Shown here: in pieces, positions 52,842-60,438 of the stretch
Numbering within the stretch: the stretch's first letter is position 1
How the letters are laid out: each line of letters starts with the position of its first letter
Source of the DNA: Paenibacillus glucanolyticus NBRC 15330
Lineage (GTDB): Bacteria > Bacillota > Bacilli > Paenibacillales > Paenibacillaceae
DNA: 64,000 nucleotides
Reading direction: 5' to 3'
Assembly (NCBI RefSeq): GCF_004000885.1
Contig: NZ_BIMC01000018.1
Location: 56,947 to 120,946, forward strand
Notes under the pieces: model-generated
Seen by the model: only the letters and a program-made list of their open reading frames with translations
Database searches by the model: none
Told to the model about the DNA's origin: nothing
Program-made: the position numbers and the translations under genes

Positions 52842-53939
52842 CTAATTCAAACGTTGGGCCTCGATCAATGTCAGAAGTTCAGGCAGTCGGTGAACATACG
52901 TATGTCTCGTCATGGTCGTCTGCAGCGCTCGCTGCGCTATACTTCTACGCTGATCCTCCTGAGAAAGATAATAGGAAATCTTATGTTTCAATTCTTGGAC
53001 AGAACCAAAGGTCTCGATGTCGATCCCAGGCGTGTAATAATGGCTCAGATCCTCCCGGATATCCGTAATTTGCAGTGTTCCGCAAGCATTGATCTCAAAT
53101 GTCCGCGGATTGATCGAACGGCCCGGTAAATTCAGGCTGTTGCGGTTGTCATCACCGCTCTGGGTTGGCCTGTGCAGGTTGATTACAATTTTGGCGCCGT
53201 TGTAGAATTTCACGGTTTCCGCAGGCGGTATGAAACCGCTGTGTATGAAGGGGGAGAGCTCTTTATAGCGGGCAAGCCGCTCCCAGTAGCCTCCGATGAT
53301 GCGAACCTGCTTTCCCTTCAAGAACGGTGCCAATTCATCAAACAAGGCCGCACGGTTTCGAAACGCATTCCCGATGAAGCAAATGTCCGAACGATAAGCC
53401 GGCCCTGCCATCAACGGGGTAAACAGCTCCGGATGAACCCCCAAAGGAAGATAATAAACCTCCCTCACCCCGACACTTTGATATAATGGAACACAGCTCA
53501 GCTCATGCGTGAACACAACATCAAAGTGTTGTGCCAGCCCCGGTGTTTCCTCTGTGAAATACGGATCATCCACAAACCAGATGGCCGTTCGGAAGCCTGC
53601 TTCGCGGAGCTGAGTCATCGAATGCTGAAAATCATCCGGAAAAACATGCAGACCGTTCATGACCAGAATGATATCCGGTCTCTGCTGCAAGGCTGCTTCC
53701 AGCACCTGTTCCGGACGTACGACGATGCATTCCCTGACGATTTTACCAAGTCCGCTGGATACTCCTTCATCAATGGATTCAAAGCCTTGGGGGACATACA
53801 TGACCTTCACATTGAAATATGGCGGGGGCTCGGTTGGAATACGATCGATCAGCGCACGGCACCCACCCAAACGGTAACCTTCACTGTAACCTTCCCGGTA
53901 GCCCTCCTTCTGACCTGTACGCTTCGATAAACTCACCAT
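52842..53939 (-). CDS. CgeB-family glycosyltransferase paralogue with a Gly-x3 ladder
   Basis: 365 residues, paralogue of the next gene: AIWFVDDPYFTEETPGLAQH, FTHELSCVPLYQSVG, ICFIGNAFRNRA, KIVINLHRPTQSGDD and RSINPRTFEINACGTLQI. The N-terminus has Gly at 9, 13, 17, 21 and 25 (GQKEGYREGYSEGYRLG). I begin at ATG 53939; GTG 53945 is possible, since the GGGTGG site is close to both. It probably starts its own operon with 51679-52803, after a terminator for the upstream operon. Confidence 0.87.
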   Translation of the reverse strand: MVSLSKRTGQKEGYREGYSEGYRLGGCRALIDRIPTEPPPYFNVKVMYVPQGFESIDEGVSSGLGKIVRECIVVRPEQVLEAALQQRPDIILVMNGLHVFPDDFQHSMTQLREAGFRTAIWFVDDPYFTEETPGLAQHFDVVFTHELSCVPLYQSVGVREVYYLPLGVHPELFTPLMAGPAYRSDICFIGNAFRNRAALFDELAPFLKGKQVRIIGGYWERLARYKELSPFIHSGFIPPAETVKFYNGAKIVINLHRPTQSGDDNRNSLNLPGRSINPRTFEINACGTLQITDIREDLSHYYTPGIDIETFGSVQELKHKISYYLSQEDQRRSIAQRALQTTMTRHTYVHRLPELLTLIEAQRLN

Positions 53940-53977
53940 TTCCACCCTGTCTCTTATGGGATTTACAAAGGTTCATA

Positions 53978-53987
53978 TAACTATATG
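53978..53987 (-). promoter_or_regulatory. candidate late-sporulation -10 before the CgeB pair
   Basis: CATATAGTTA on the minus strand, 39 bases before the start. Nearly the same 10-mer, CATATAGCTA, is at 61608-61617 before the other GT4 gene. It resembles a sigma-K -10 but lacks a clear -35. Confidence 0.35.
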
Positions 53988-54078
53988 CCAAGAGGACGAA
54001 TGCATCATGGACGACTGTCCCTGAGACGGGGAATTTGGCGGATGCCCTTACGTCTAGCCTGGTCATGACAGGATTGGC

Positions 54079-54134
54079 AAAAAAATAAAAAAGAGCGGTC
54101 TCCCACGGATTCAAGCCTTCCGTGAGAGCCGCCC
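54079..54134 (-). terminator. terminator of the main glycosylation operon
   Basis: On the minus strand GGCGGCTCTCACGGA and TCCGTGGGAGACCGCTC pair, with TTTTTTATTTTTT following. Confidence 0.9.
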
Positions 54135-54143
54135 TGCCTGCCG

Positions 54144-54452
54144 TCATACCGGCGCAGGTGGGATTTGACCGTCTTCGTATCCTTGTGCAAAACCCGATTT
54201 AAACCCTTCATCATAGGCCTGATTGTAGCCCTGATTATACGCTTGGGAAGAGGCCGGAAAGAACACGCGTCCGCTTCTTCTTAAACGGTAGCGCCCCCGG
54301 ATTCCGCGACGTTTACGTAAGCTGGAGCTGACGCCACGACGCCGTCTCACGCCCTTTACGACCTTCAAACGTCTTACAGCTGAGGATATTTTTCTGCTGC
54401 CGATAGGACGTGTACGTCTTCGCGTTCGTAAAACCGTTGATTTCACTTTCAT
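54144..54452 (-). CDS. Arg-rich protein ending in a Gly-x3 ladder
   Basis: 102 residues. The first 62 are strongly basic (RTRRRTRPIGSRKISSAVRR, KGVRRRRGVSSSLRKRRGIR) and the last 40 are the purest ladder in the locus: G75, A79, G83, G87, G91 and G95, each with Tyr or Phe at the next position (GYNQAYDEGFKSGFAQGYED). No enzyme domain is present. It looks like a scaffold or adaptor that combines both tags of the cluster: a basic arm and the helix. AGGAGGTTAAAGG precedes the ATG. Last gene of the operon. Confidence 0.8.
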   Translation of the reverse strand: MKVKSTVLRTRRRTRPIGSRKISSAVRRLKVVKGVRRRRGVSSSLRKRRGIRGRYRLRRSGRVFFPASSQAYNQGYNQAYDEGFKSGFAQGYEDGQIPPAPV

Positions 54453-54455
54453 CCT

Positions 54456-54770
54456 TTAACCTCCTGAGTCCTTTGATTCTTCCTGTGCTGCTGTACTAGA
54501 GTTGGCTATGCGTCCAACCGCAAGCCATGGGGATGAAGGAGATCCCCATTGGGTCCGGTTCAAGGGAATTCCTGTCAGCATTTCAGTCATGACCGACTGG
54601 TAGCCGGTCAATAATCGAATATTCTCTGCAAGCTTTCGCGCGGTCACATCAGAATGAGCAGAAACCTCTGCAATGTTCTGAAGTATGTCTGCCAGCGCCT
54701 CCTGACTTCTGGCAATGGATGAGATCATGGCCACTCTTGCTGTATGTTCCCGGTGGGTACGTGTAATCAT
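54456..54770 (-). CDS. small helical protein, member of a three-gene set
   Basis: 104 residues. SIARSQEALADILQNIAEVS and VTARKLAENIRLLTGYQSVM form long amphipathic helices, followed by a short polar tail. The helix start resembles LSHSQQQLARILEAQRHAAV of 55114-55422, suggesting relation. Overlaps the next gene upstream by 1 bp. No known family; possibly a structural helper of spore-surface assembly. Confidence 0.7.
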   Translation of the reverse strand: MITRTHREHTARVAMISSIARSQEALADILQNIAEVSAHSDVTARKLAENIRLLTGYQSVMTEMLTGIPLNRTQWGSPSSPWLAVGRIANSSTAAQEESKDSGG

Positions 54771-55096
54771 CAGTCCGATTCTCCAAAATCAAACTCGTCA
54801 AAACCTCCGCTGGCAGCCTGATCCTCGGTACCTAAAGCCACTCGCAGATTTCGGCATAGACCTGATCCGATACGCGTCAGTCCCTCGATCTGCTCCACAA
54901 TCTGCTCATGAATGACCAGCGAATCCTTCAATCCGCCCATTGAGGGCTCTTGGGACAACACCCATTGACGAACCTTCTCCGCTTCGACGGCCTTGCCCTC
55001 CAGGATCAGAGAGGTCTCGCGCTGAATGGCGACGGCCGCTTCCAGCATACGCATCAAAGACTCTTCTTTGCTCAACTGCACTCCCGCCTCTGTCAT
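54770..55096 (-). CDS. small helical protein, second of the set
   Basis: 108 residues. LSKEESLMRMLEAAVAIQRET then KAVEAEKVRQWVLSQEPSMGG is helical; the tail is acidic (SGGFDEFDFGESD). The acidic tail could pair with the basic tails of its neighbours. Function unknown. Confidence 0.7.
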   Translation of the reverse strand: MTEAGVQLSKEESLMRMLEAAVAIQRETSLILEGKAVEAEKVRQWVLSQEPSMGGLKDSLVIHEQIVEQIEGLTRIGSGLCRNLRVALGTEDQAASGGFDEFDFGESD

Positions 55097-55113
55097 CCGG
55101 TAATGATACCGGG

Positions 55114-55422
55114 TTATTCTTCATCCTGCTCTCTCAGTTCCTTTAATACAATCTCCAAGCTGTCCGCCGCCGTTTGCTGCAGGTCCGCCATCGCATTCAG
55201 ATAAGACACGATACTGCGATTAACTTGTACCGTATGCCCTCCAGATGATCTTGATCCTTCAGCAAGCTGAAGTTCATAATCAGGAAGAGAATGTATAATT
55301 TGAGCCATGCGAACAGCAGCATGGCGCTGAGCTTCCAATATCCGGGCCAGCTGCTGCTGAGAATGTGAAAGATGCGCAATCATATCATCAATTTTGCTTT
55401 CCACGTCGGTACTCCCCTTCAC
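55114..55422 (-). CDS. small helical protein, third of the set
   Basis: 102 residues. Two helices, DMIAHLSHSQQQLARILEAQ and SYLNAMADLQQTAADSLEIV, separated by a Ser/Gly loop; ends with EEE-like acid residues (LREQDEE). Similar to 54456-54770. ATG follows GGGGAGT. Function unknown. Confidence 0.7.
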   Translation of the reverse strand: MKGSTDVESKIDDMIAHLSHSQQQLARILEAQRHAAVRMAQIIHSLPDYELQLAEGSRSSGGHTVQVNRSIVSYLNAMADLQQTAADSLEIVLKELREQDEE

Positions 55423-55475
55423 TCTTCTATCTGTTCAGCATATGCGGAGAACGGATTCTCCGTGCAAAACACCCG

Positions 55476-56189
55476 CTATAACTTTCCTCCTGCAAATACG
55501 GTGGATGCCTCAATTCTGGACCTCTGCTCCACCGGTATCCGTTCCAGCCATTTGAGCATGCTATTCTCTGCAGAACCGATATCCTCCATCCACAATCCGA
55601 TCTCTTCCGGAAGTTTACGCCTGAACAGCAAGCAGCTTAATTTCTGTCCGGAAAGCGGGACTTGCTGTGCCGCCTCTTGTGTCGTCGTCAAGCCCCCGGA
55701 ACTGGCATAGACCATTCGGATAGCAGGCTCGCGCTCAAGCTCCCTTATCAGTACCCCCAGCCAGTTGTCCAGATTCGGAGCATCATAAGCCAATACGGCG
55801 ATATATTCACCAAGCGATGTGGAGATGGCCCTGTTTATGACAACAGCAAGATTGTCGCCGCTCTTCCCCTTAATATGCCGTATGGCTCCGCTCCGTCCAA
55901 GAATATACCGTCTCGTGGCCGGTGTGGCCCCAGCATCTGCAACAAGCACTTCATACAGGTGGGGGGTCATGGTCTCCACATGCTGAATGACTTGAACGGC
56001 TGAATCATGATGCGGATGGGCAGGAATTATAATGCTCGTTCCATCAAATACACTGCCTCGATCCTCCTGTCCAAGCCTCAGTCCCAGTGCATAGCCTGCC
56101 TGGTAACCGGCTCGGTAACTCTCCCCGGATCCCCCTTCCCGTTTCTCTGTGGTATTGAGCGTGGCTCTCGCTGCACGTCGTCTTTTCAT
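55476..56189 (-). CDS. GT-A-like protein with a basic start and Gly-x3 ladder
   Basis: 237 residues. The N-terminus is basic (MKRRRAARAT), then Gly at 28, 32, 36 and 40 (SYRAGYQAGYALGLRLG). From residue 52 it has a GT2-like fold (TSIIIPAHPHHDSAV, VLVADAGATPATRRYILG, GEYIAVLAYDAP). The metal-binding DxD is replaced by AYDAP, and the expected end is short, so it may be a degenerate or non-metal enzyme. It overlaps the upstream nucleotidyltransferase gene by ATGA. Confidence 0.75.
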   Translation of the reverse strand: MKRRRAARATLNTTEKREGGSGESYRAGYQAGYALGLRLGQEDRGSVFDGTSIIIPAHPHHDSAVQVIQHVETMTPHLYEVLVADAGATPATRRYILGRSGAIRHIKGKSGDNLAVVINRAISTSLGEYIAVLAYDAPNLDNWLGVLIRELEREPAIRMVYASSGGLTTTQEAAQQVPLSGQKLSCLLFRRKLPEEIGLWMEDIGSAENSMLKWLERIPVEQRSRIEASTVFAGGKL

Positions 56190-56917
56190 GGCAATGCATC
56201 CTTCATGTGTACAGCCGCCTCCTGCAGCGATTCAAAAGTACCGGCATCACACCACCATTGCTGCAGAATGTCATACACCAGTGTCCCAGCAGCTGCGTAC
56301 AGATTATTGACATCGGTAATCTCCAATTCCCCTCGGTCCGACGGACTGATTCGGCTGATGATTTCAAACACACTATGGTCATACATATATATTCCGGTCA
56401 CCGCATGACGGCTCCGGGGATTTACGGGTTTCTCCTCAATGAAGAGCAGTTTCCCACTGCCATCCTCCGCAAAAACAGGCACGCCGTACCGATGAGGATT
56501 ATCCGTAGGGCTGAGCAGCACCATTGCAGTACCAGGCGGCTGCTGTGTATAACACTGGATGAAGGGCTTTAAATCATCCTGAAACAAGTTATCCCCCAGG
56601 AGAACAACAAATTTCTCGTCTGGCGGGATGAATCCCTTGGCAAGCTCCAGCGCTTCCGCGATACCCCCCGCTTGTTCCTGCACCCTGTAGGTTAGATTGA
56701 CACCGAAATTCCGTCCGTTCTCCAAATACTCCGCATACAGACCAACCGATTTGGAGCCGGTAATTAACAAAATGTCATCAATGCCAGCCTGCTGGAGCTT
56801 GTGTATTCCATATGCAATCATCGGATACTTTCCTACCGGAAGCAGGTGCTTATTCATATATTTCGTTAGCGGAAGGAGCCGGGTGCCGTTTCCTCCCGCC
56901 AATAATACGCCCTTCAT
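56186..56917 (-). CDS. RmlA-like sugar-phosphate nucleotidyltransferase
   Basis: 243 residues, shorter than RmlA (about 290). The N-terminal motif MKGVLLAGGNGTRLLPLTKY has the needed GxGTRL-P-T, then NKHLLPVGKYPMIAYGI and VVLLGDNLF. It would activate a hexose-1-phosphate to an NDP-sugar for the cluster, but the exact sugar and base are not known. It overlaps both flanking genes by four bases. Confidence 0.87.
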   Translation of the reverse strand: MKGVLLAGGNGTRLLPLTKYMNKHLLPVGKYPMIAYGIHKLQQAGIDDILLITGSKSVGLYAEYLENGRNFGVNLTYRVQEQAGGIAEALELAKGFIPPDEKFVVLLGDNLFQDDLKPFIQCYTQQPPGTAMVLLSPTDNPHRYGVPVFAEDGSGKLLFIEEKPVNPRSRHAVTGIYMYDHSVFEIISRISPSDRGELEITDVNNLYAAAGTLVYDILQQWWCDAGTFESLQEAAVHMKDALP

Positions 56918-57675
56918 GATGCGTCACCTCTCTCCTCGATGAATTGTAATGGGTCCACGTTCCATTTTTCCACAAACCGTTTCCGATTTCGTTCAATCAG
57001 GTCCTGGAACCCGCCCGGAAACCGATTCCGGAAGCTCGCGCTGCCCTCATGATGTACCAGAACGTTGCCTGCGACCAATAGCTTGAACCCGCCAAGACGG
57101 GCACGATAACAGTAATCATCATCCTCGTAATGACCGGGCGAGAACATTTCATCCAGCAGTCCAACCCGGTTCATGACCGTGCGCTTAAACAGATAACATA
57201 GTCCGACAATGCGGTTCACTTCCTGCCAGCGCCCCGGATTCGTCACATTCCAGCGCTCCGCTTCATGGATGTAACCCGTGATGTCCGTATACCCTGCCTC
57301 CACCTGCTGAATTCCGCTTGCGTAATTCGTTACAGGTCCAACGATCCCGATCTCCTCCCGGCTGTACAGCGCCTCCAGCAATAACGTCAGCCAGCGAGGC
57401 GAGACAAAGACATCGTTGTTCAGCAGCAGTAATTGGTCACCCGAAGCCATCCGAAGACCGCGGTTGCACGCAACGGGAAATCCGGTGTTCTCCGGCAGGG
57501 AAATCAGCAGCAGCTTCTCACGAAGACAATATTCGCCGGTGCCGTCCCGGGATCCGTTATCTACCACGATAATCTCGTAGGGTACATCAGTATAAGCACG
57601 AATATGATCCACGCAAGTTCGCAGCAGATGCAGTCCATTAAACGTGGGGATAATAATGCTTGTAAGTCCGCTCAT
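56914..57675 (-). CDS. GT2 glycosyltransferase
   Basis: 253 residues. LTSIIIPTFNGLHLLRTCVD, VVDNGSRDGTGEYC, ENTGFPVACNRGLRMASGDQ and LLLNNDVFVSP with the NND (DxD-type) site; EMFSPGHYEDDDYCYRARLG is the acceptor-side motif of rhamnosyl-type GT2. It begins at ATG 57675, overlapping the upstream gene; GGAGG is eight bases before it. No tags of the cluster. Confidence 0.9.
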   Translation of the reverse strand: MSGLTSIIIPTFNGLHLLRTCVDHIRAYTDVPYEIIVVDNGSRDGTGEYCLREKLLLISLPENTGFPVACNRGLRMASGDQLLLLNNDVFVSPRWLTLLLEALYSREEIGIVGPVTNYASGIQQVEAGYTDITGYIHEAERWNVTNPGRWQEVNRIVGLCYLFKRTVMNRVGLLDEMFSPGHYEDDDYCYRARLGGFKLLVAGNVLVHHEGSASFRNRFPGGFQDLIERNRKRFVEKWNVDPLQFIEERGDAS

Positions 57676-58757
57676 AGGCTGTTCCTCCGTAAGGCTAGTT
57701 CCGTTCGTGACACCTGTCCCCATTGAAGACGTGCGCCAAGGTCTTTCATCGTTTCTCCAAGCGCTTCAACATGATCGCCAATGATCAGCCTTGCTACCGG
57801 ATTGTCCTTGCCCCGGTTCGTTTTTCTTCTCCGGTTCATACTGAGAACATCCACCGTCTGCACCGCTTCAATCCGAAGTCCCTGTCTTATAGCCAGGGAC
57901 TGGGCCATGGGCGGAACCGCAAGGTTCCCATACCCAATGCGCTCCATGGCATGCCTTGTCATGGCGTGCGGCACAGCCGTTAGAGAATTAGCCTCGAGAT
58001 CATCGCGCCCCATCATTCGATTGAGAAAGGTTTTACAGCGGGTAACCTCATCTTGTCGTTCAAAAGCCGGCAGAAGCGGCATAATATCGTTTAAAGCTAC
58101 ATCCACTCCCCGATCTGCCGCCACCAGATACGAGCTCAGTTTCTCGGCAGATACCGGCATATCCCCGTCCATGAACAGGATGATGTCGCCAGTGCTCATC
58201 TTGGCCCCCATGGCACGGGCCACGTCATGCCCCAGACGATCCGGAATATGCGCAACAATGACCCCTTCAAATGAACGTGCTGCAGCGTACGTGTGGTCCT
58301 GACTTCCATTCTCGACCACAATGATCTCATGGAATGGAAGTCGCTTCAGCTCCCGCAGCACCATCGGGATCGAGCTTGCCTCATTGCAGGCAGACACGAT
58401 AACGGAAACGCGCCCGTTCAGAGGCGGCAGCAGTGGCGCGGGGACAGGCTCCCTGGAGCTTCTGGCGTACCCGCGCCGGAAAGCTTCAGCTGCACTCGGC
58501 ATTACATGGTAGAATTGGTGCCGGGGAATTCCACTGGAATACAACCACTGCCCAAAGGCAGCCGAAGCCGCACTGCTGGAAACAGTCCTGTTCCTTTTGC
58601 CAGCCATGCCTCCCGCACTCCATGCCAGCCGTTGCCACCGACTGCTCAGCGAGGATCGGAAGGCTGTGGAGGCTCGGGGGGAGCCCTTTGCTTTTCTTGA
58701 ACGCCTTTGGCTGTAACGGCCTGATCGGAATGATTTTTTATAAACTACCTTCTGCAC
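57672..58757 (-). CDS. GT2 glycosyltransferase with a Ser/Arg-rich N-terminus
   Basis: 361 residues. The first 60 are basic and Ser-rich (KKSFRSGRYSQRRSRKAKGS, STAFRSSLSSRW) and a single AFRRGYARSS resembles the ladder motif. From residue 105 a GT2 domain: VSVIVSACNEASSIPMVLRE, IIVVENGSQDHTYAAARS, GDIILFMDGDMPVSAEKLS (DGD metal site). Paralogue of 58762-59622 with the same end (LIIGDHVEALGETMKDLGAR). Confidence 0.88.
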   Translation of the reverse strand: MQKVVYKKSFRSGRYSQRRSRKAKGSPRASTAFRSSLSSRWQRLAWSAGGMAGKRNRTVSSSAASAAFGQWLYSSGIPRHQFYHVMPSAAEAFRRGYARSSREPVPAPLLPPLNGRVSVIVSACNEASSIPMVLRELKRLPFHEIIVVENGSQDHTYAAARSFEGVIVAHIPDRLGHDVARAMGAKMSTGDIILFMDGDMPVSAEKLSSYLVAADRGVDVALNDIMPLLPAFERQDEVTRCKTFLNRMMGRDDLEANSLTAVPHAMTRHAMERIGYGNLAVPPMAQSLAIRQGLRIEAVQTVDVLSMNRRRKTNRGKDNPVARLIIGDHVEALGETMKDLGARLQWGQVSRTELALRRNSL

Positions 58758-58761
58758 GTGC

Positions 58762-59622
58762 TCACCTCACCAAGCTCCGTCTTCGTCCTCCATCGTGATA
58801 TCCGCCGCGGACGCCCCTCTCCGCAATCACGGCTTCCAGTGCTTCCAGATGATCGCCCAGCACCAGCATTTCGAGCGGATCCCCGCCAGTTGTCCGTCCC
58901 GGGTTCAAGCGTCCGACCTCAACGCGATAAACCGCCTCCACCCGCAGCCCCCGGCTCATCGCAGCTGCCTGCGCTTTGGGAGGAATCGACAGTTCCCTTG
59001 CACCCATGACATCGAGCGCCCGGCGGCTTAATGCATGCGGCACGGCTGTCATGGACGCTCCCCGCAAATCAGACCTGCCCAGAATCGAATTTAATGTATA
59101 TTTCGCAAGAATAACCCGGTGAACCGGCGACCGATCGACAGGGCCGGTGTAATCGTTCAGGGCCACATCCACACCAGACAGCACCGCCTGTACGAATGGC
59201 CTTAATTCACCAGAAGGAATAACCATATCGCTGTCTGTAAAAAGAAGAATTCGTCCTTTAGCTGCTTGTGCGCCTACACTTCGTCCAACATCGTTACCGA
59301 GCGGCTCCGCAAAAGATAATACCTTAGCTCCCATTCGCTCTGCGACCGATGCCGTTTGATCCTTGCATCCATTCGCAACCACAATAACCTCCGTTTCGGG
59401 GTGAACCGCCCGGGCCTCTGCTATCACCGCACCGATTTTGCCTGCTTCATTCATAGCCGGAATAATGACGGATACCAACGGATTCGGATGATTATCTCTT
59501 GGGATCTGTGGTTCCGAAGGACGGTAGGTTATACGGTTAGCCGGATCTGTCGGCTGCACTCCTCTTCTGGAGGCTCGCCGTGCAACCGATCTTCGTGGTC
59601 TTAACCGCTGCACATTACGCAT
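58762..59622 (-). CDS. GT2 glycosyltransferase with an Arg-rich N-terminus
   Basis: 286 residues. Basic start MRNVQRLRPRRSVARRASRR; GT2 domain with VSVIIPAMNEAGKIGAVIAE, VIVVANGCKDQTASVAER and LLFTDSDMVIPSGELR (DSD). It ends LVLGDHLEALEAVIAERGVR like its paralogue downstream. I chose ATG 59622, seven bases after GGAGGAGGAG. First gene of a nine-gene operon; a sigma-K consensus promoter lies 52 bp upstream. Confidence 0.89.
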   Translation of the reverse strand: MRNVQRLRPRRSVARRASRRGVQPTDPANRITYRPSEPQIPRDNHPNPLVSVIIPAMNEAGKIGAVIAEARAVHPETEVIVVANGCKDQTASVAERMGAKVLSFAEPLGNDVGRSVGAQAAKGRILLFTDSDMVIPSGELRPFVQAVLSGVDVALNDYTGPVDRSPVHRVILAKYTLNSILGRSDLRGASMTAVPHALSRRALDVMGARELSIPPKAQAAAMSRGLRVEAVYRVEVGRLNPGRTTGGDPLEMLVLGDHLEALEAVIAERGVRGGYHDGGRRRSLVR

Positions 59623-59673
59623 ATTCGTACTCCTCCTCCCATGTAACGTCACTTGCTCCTTGGCAATCTATGC

Positions 59674-59701
59674 TATTGTATGTTTGCTCTCACTCACCGT
59701 A
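59674..59701 (-). promoter_or_regulatory. sigma-K promoter of the main glycosylation operon
   Basis: On the minus strand AC (59699-59700), a 16-base spacer and CATACAATA (59674-59682), a full match to CATAnnnTA. This would put transcription in the mother cell late in sporulation. Confidence 0.7.
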
Positions 59702-59756
59702 ACGGCATATGTACGGTTATGCGCCATGCTCATCCCCCATCTGCTACCTGTACACA

Positions 59757-59794
59757 CAAAAAGGGCGGGGAGTTTCCTCCCCGCCCTTTTTTTC
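59757..59794. terminator. strong terminator between the two glycosylation operons
   Basis: AAAAAGGGCGGGGAG and CTCCCCGCCCTTTTTTT. It ends the transcript of 60439-61584 and 59799-60356. Confidence 0.93.
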
Positions 59795-59798
59795 ACTC

Positions 59799-60356
59799 CT
59801 AATGTCCGCCTACCGCTATCCACGACACCCACCCGGCAGCTAGCTGACTGCCTTCGTTTCTTGTAATGCCAACTACCGCCTGAAGTTCGTTCCGTGACCT
59901 AACCCCCGCCTGAAATGCCGGATCGCTGCACGATACCACCATCGCATAGTTTGCGTCGGCATAGGGAGACTGAAGCGATACGGCAACATCGATGTCGTCC
60001 ACGTCTTCCGGAAACACGAACGGTATATTGCCGAACTGCTGCATTAACGGCCTGTCAGTTGTCCCTTGCACCGGATTAAAGTTCAAATGATCCACATCCA
60101 CCGAATGGATTGCAATTTTAGAAGAAGTAATCGATTCAGGGGACAGATGAATGCTGTACACGGAATAGTCTTCAATCGCCTCACTCCTTACGCTGCGATG
60201 CCGAAGATGAGCGGCGCCGATCGTATCATCGGCCAGGGCATATTCGCTTCCACCATGATCCGCGCTCGTTCTGAACGTGGATGTTTTGAGACGGCCAGGA
60301 TATCGCCGGTACGATCTCTTCCCTCTTCCCCTGGTGATCCTTCTGGCTTTGTTCAC
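59799..60356 (-). CDS. putative spore-surface fibre protein, basic start, beta-repeat middle
   Basis: 185 residues. Basic N-terminus (MNKARRITRGRGKRSYRRYP), then short repeats of the kind IGAAHLRHRSVRSEAIEDYSV, YSIHLSPESITSSKIAIHSV with V/I at regular places, like a beta-helix or trimeric fibre. The C-terminal domain (YAMVVSCSDPAFQAGV and QLAAGWVSWIAVGGH) resembles the head of tail-fibre or H-type lectin-like proteins. I propose it as a surface fibre and maybe the acceptor of the glycans; this is inference. GTG start after GAGGAGAG. Confidence 0.65.
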   Translation of the reverse strand: MNKARRITRGRGKRSYRRYPGRLKTSTFRTSADHGGSEYALADDTIGAAHLRHRSVRSEAIEDYSVYSIHLSPESITSSKIAIHSVDVDHLNFNPVQGTTDRPLMQQFGNIPFVFPEDVDDIDVAVSLQSPYADANYAMVVSCSDPAFQAGVRSRNELQAVVGITRNEGSQLAAGWVSWIAVGGH

Positions 60357-60438
60357 TGTCGGCTCTCTCCTCTGCTTCTAATCGTTACTTCATCCTATTC
60401 GGCAAGGGGGGCTCCTGCCACAGTCCCCTCGGTTTCCA

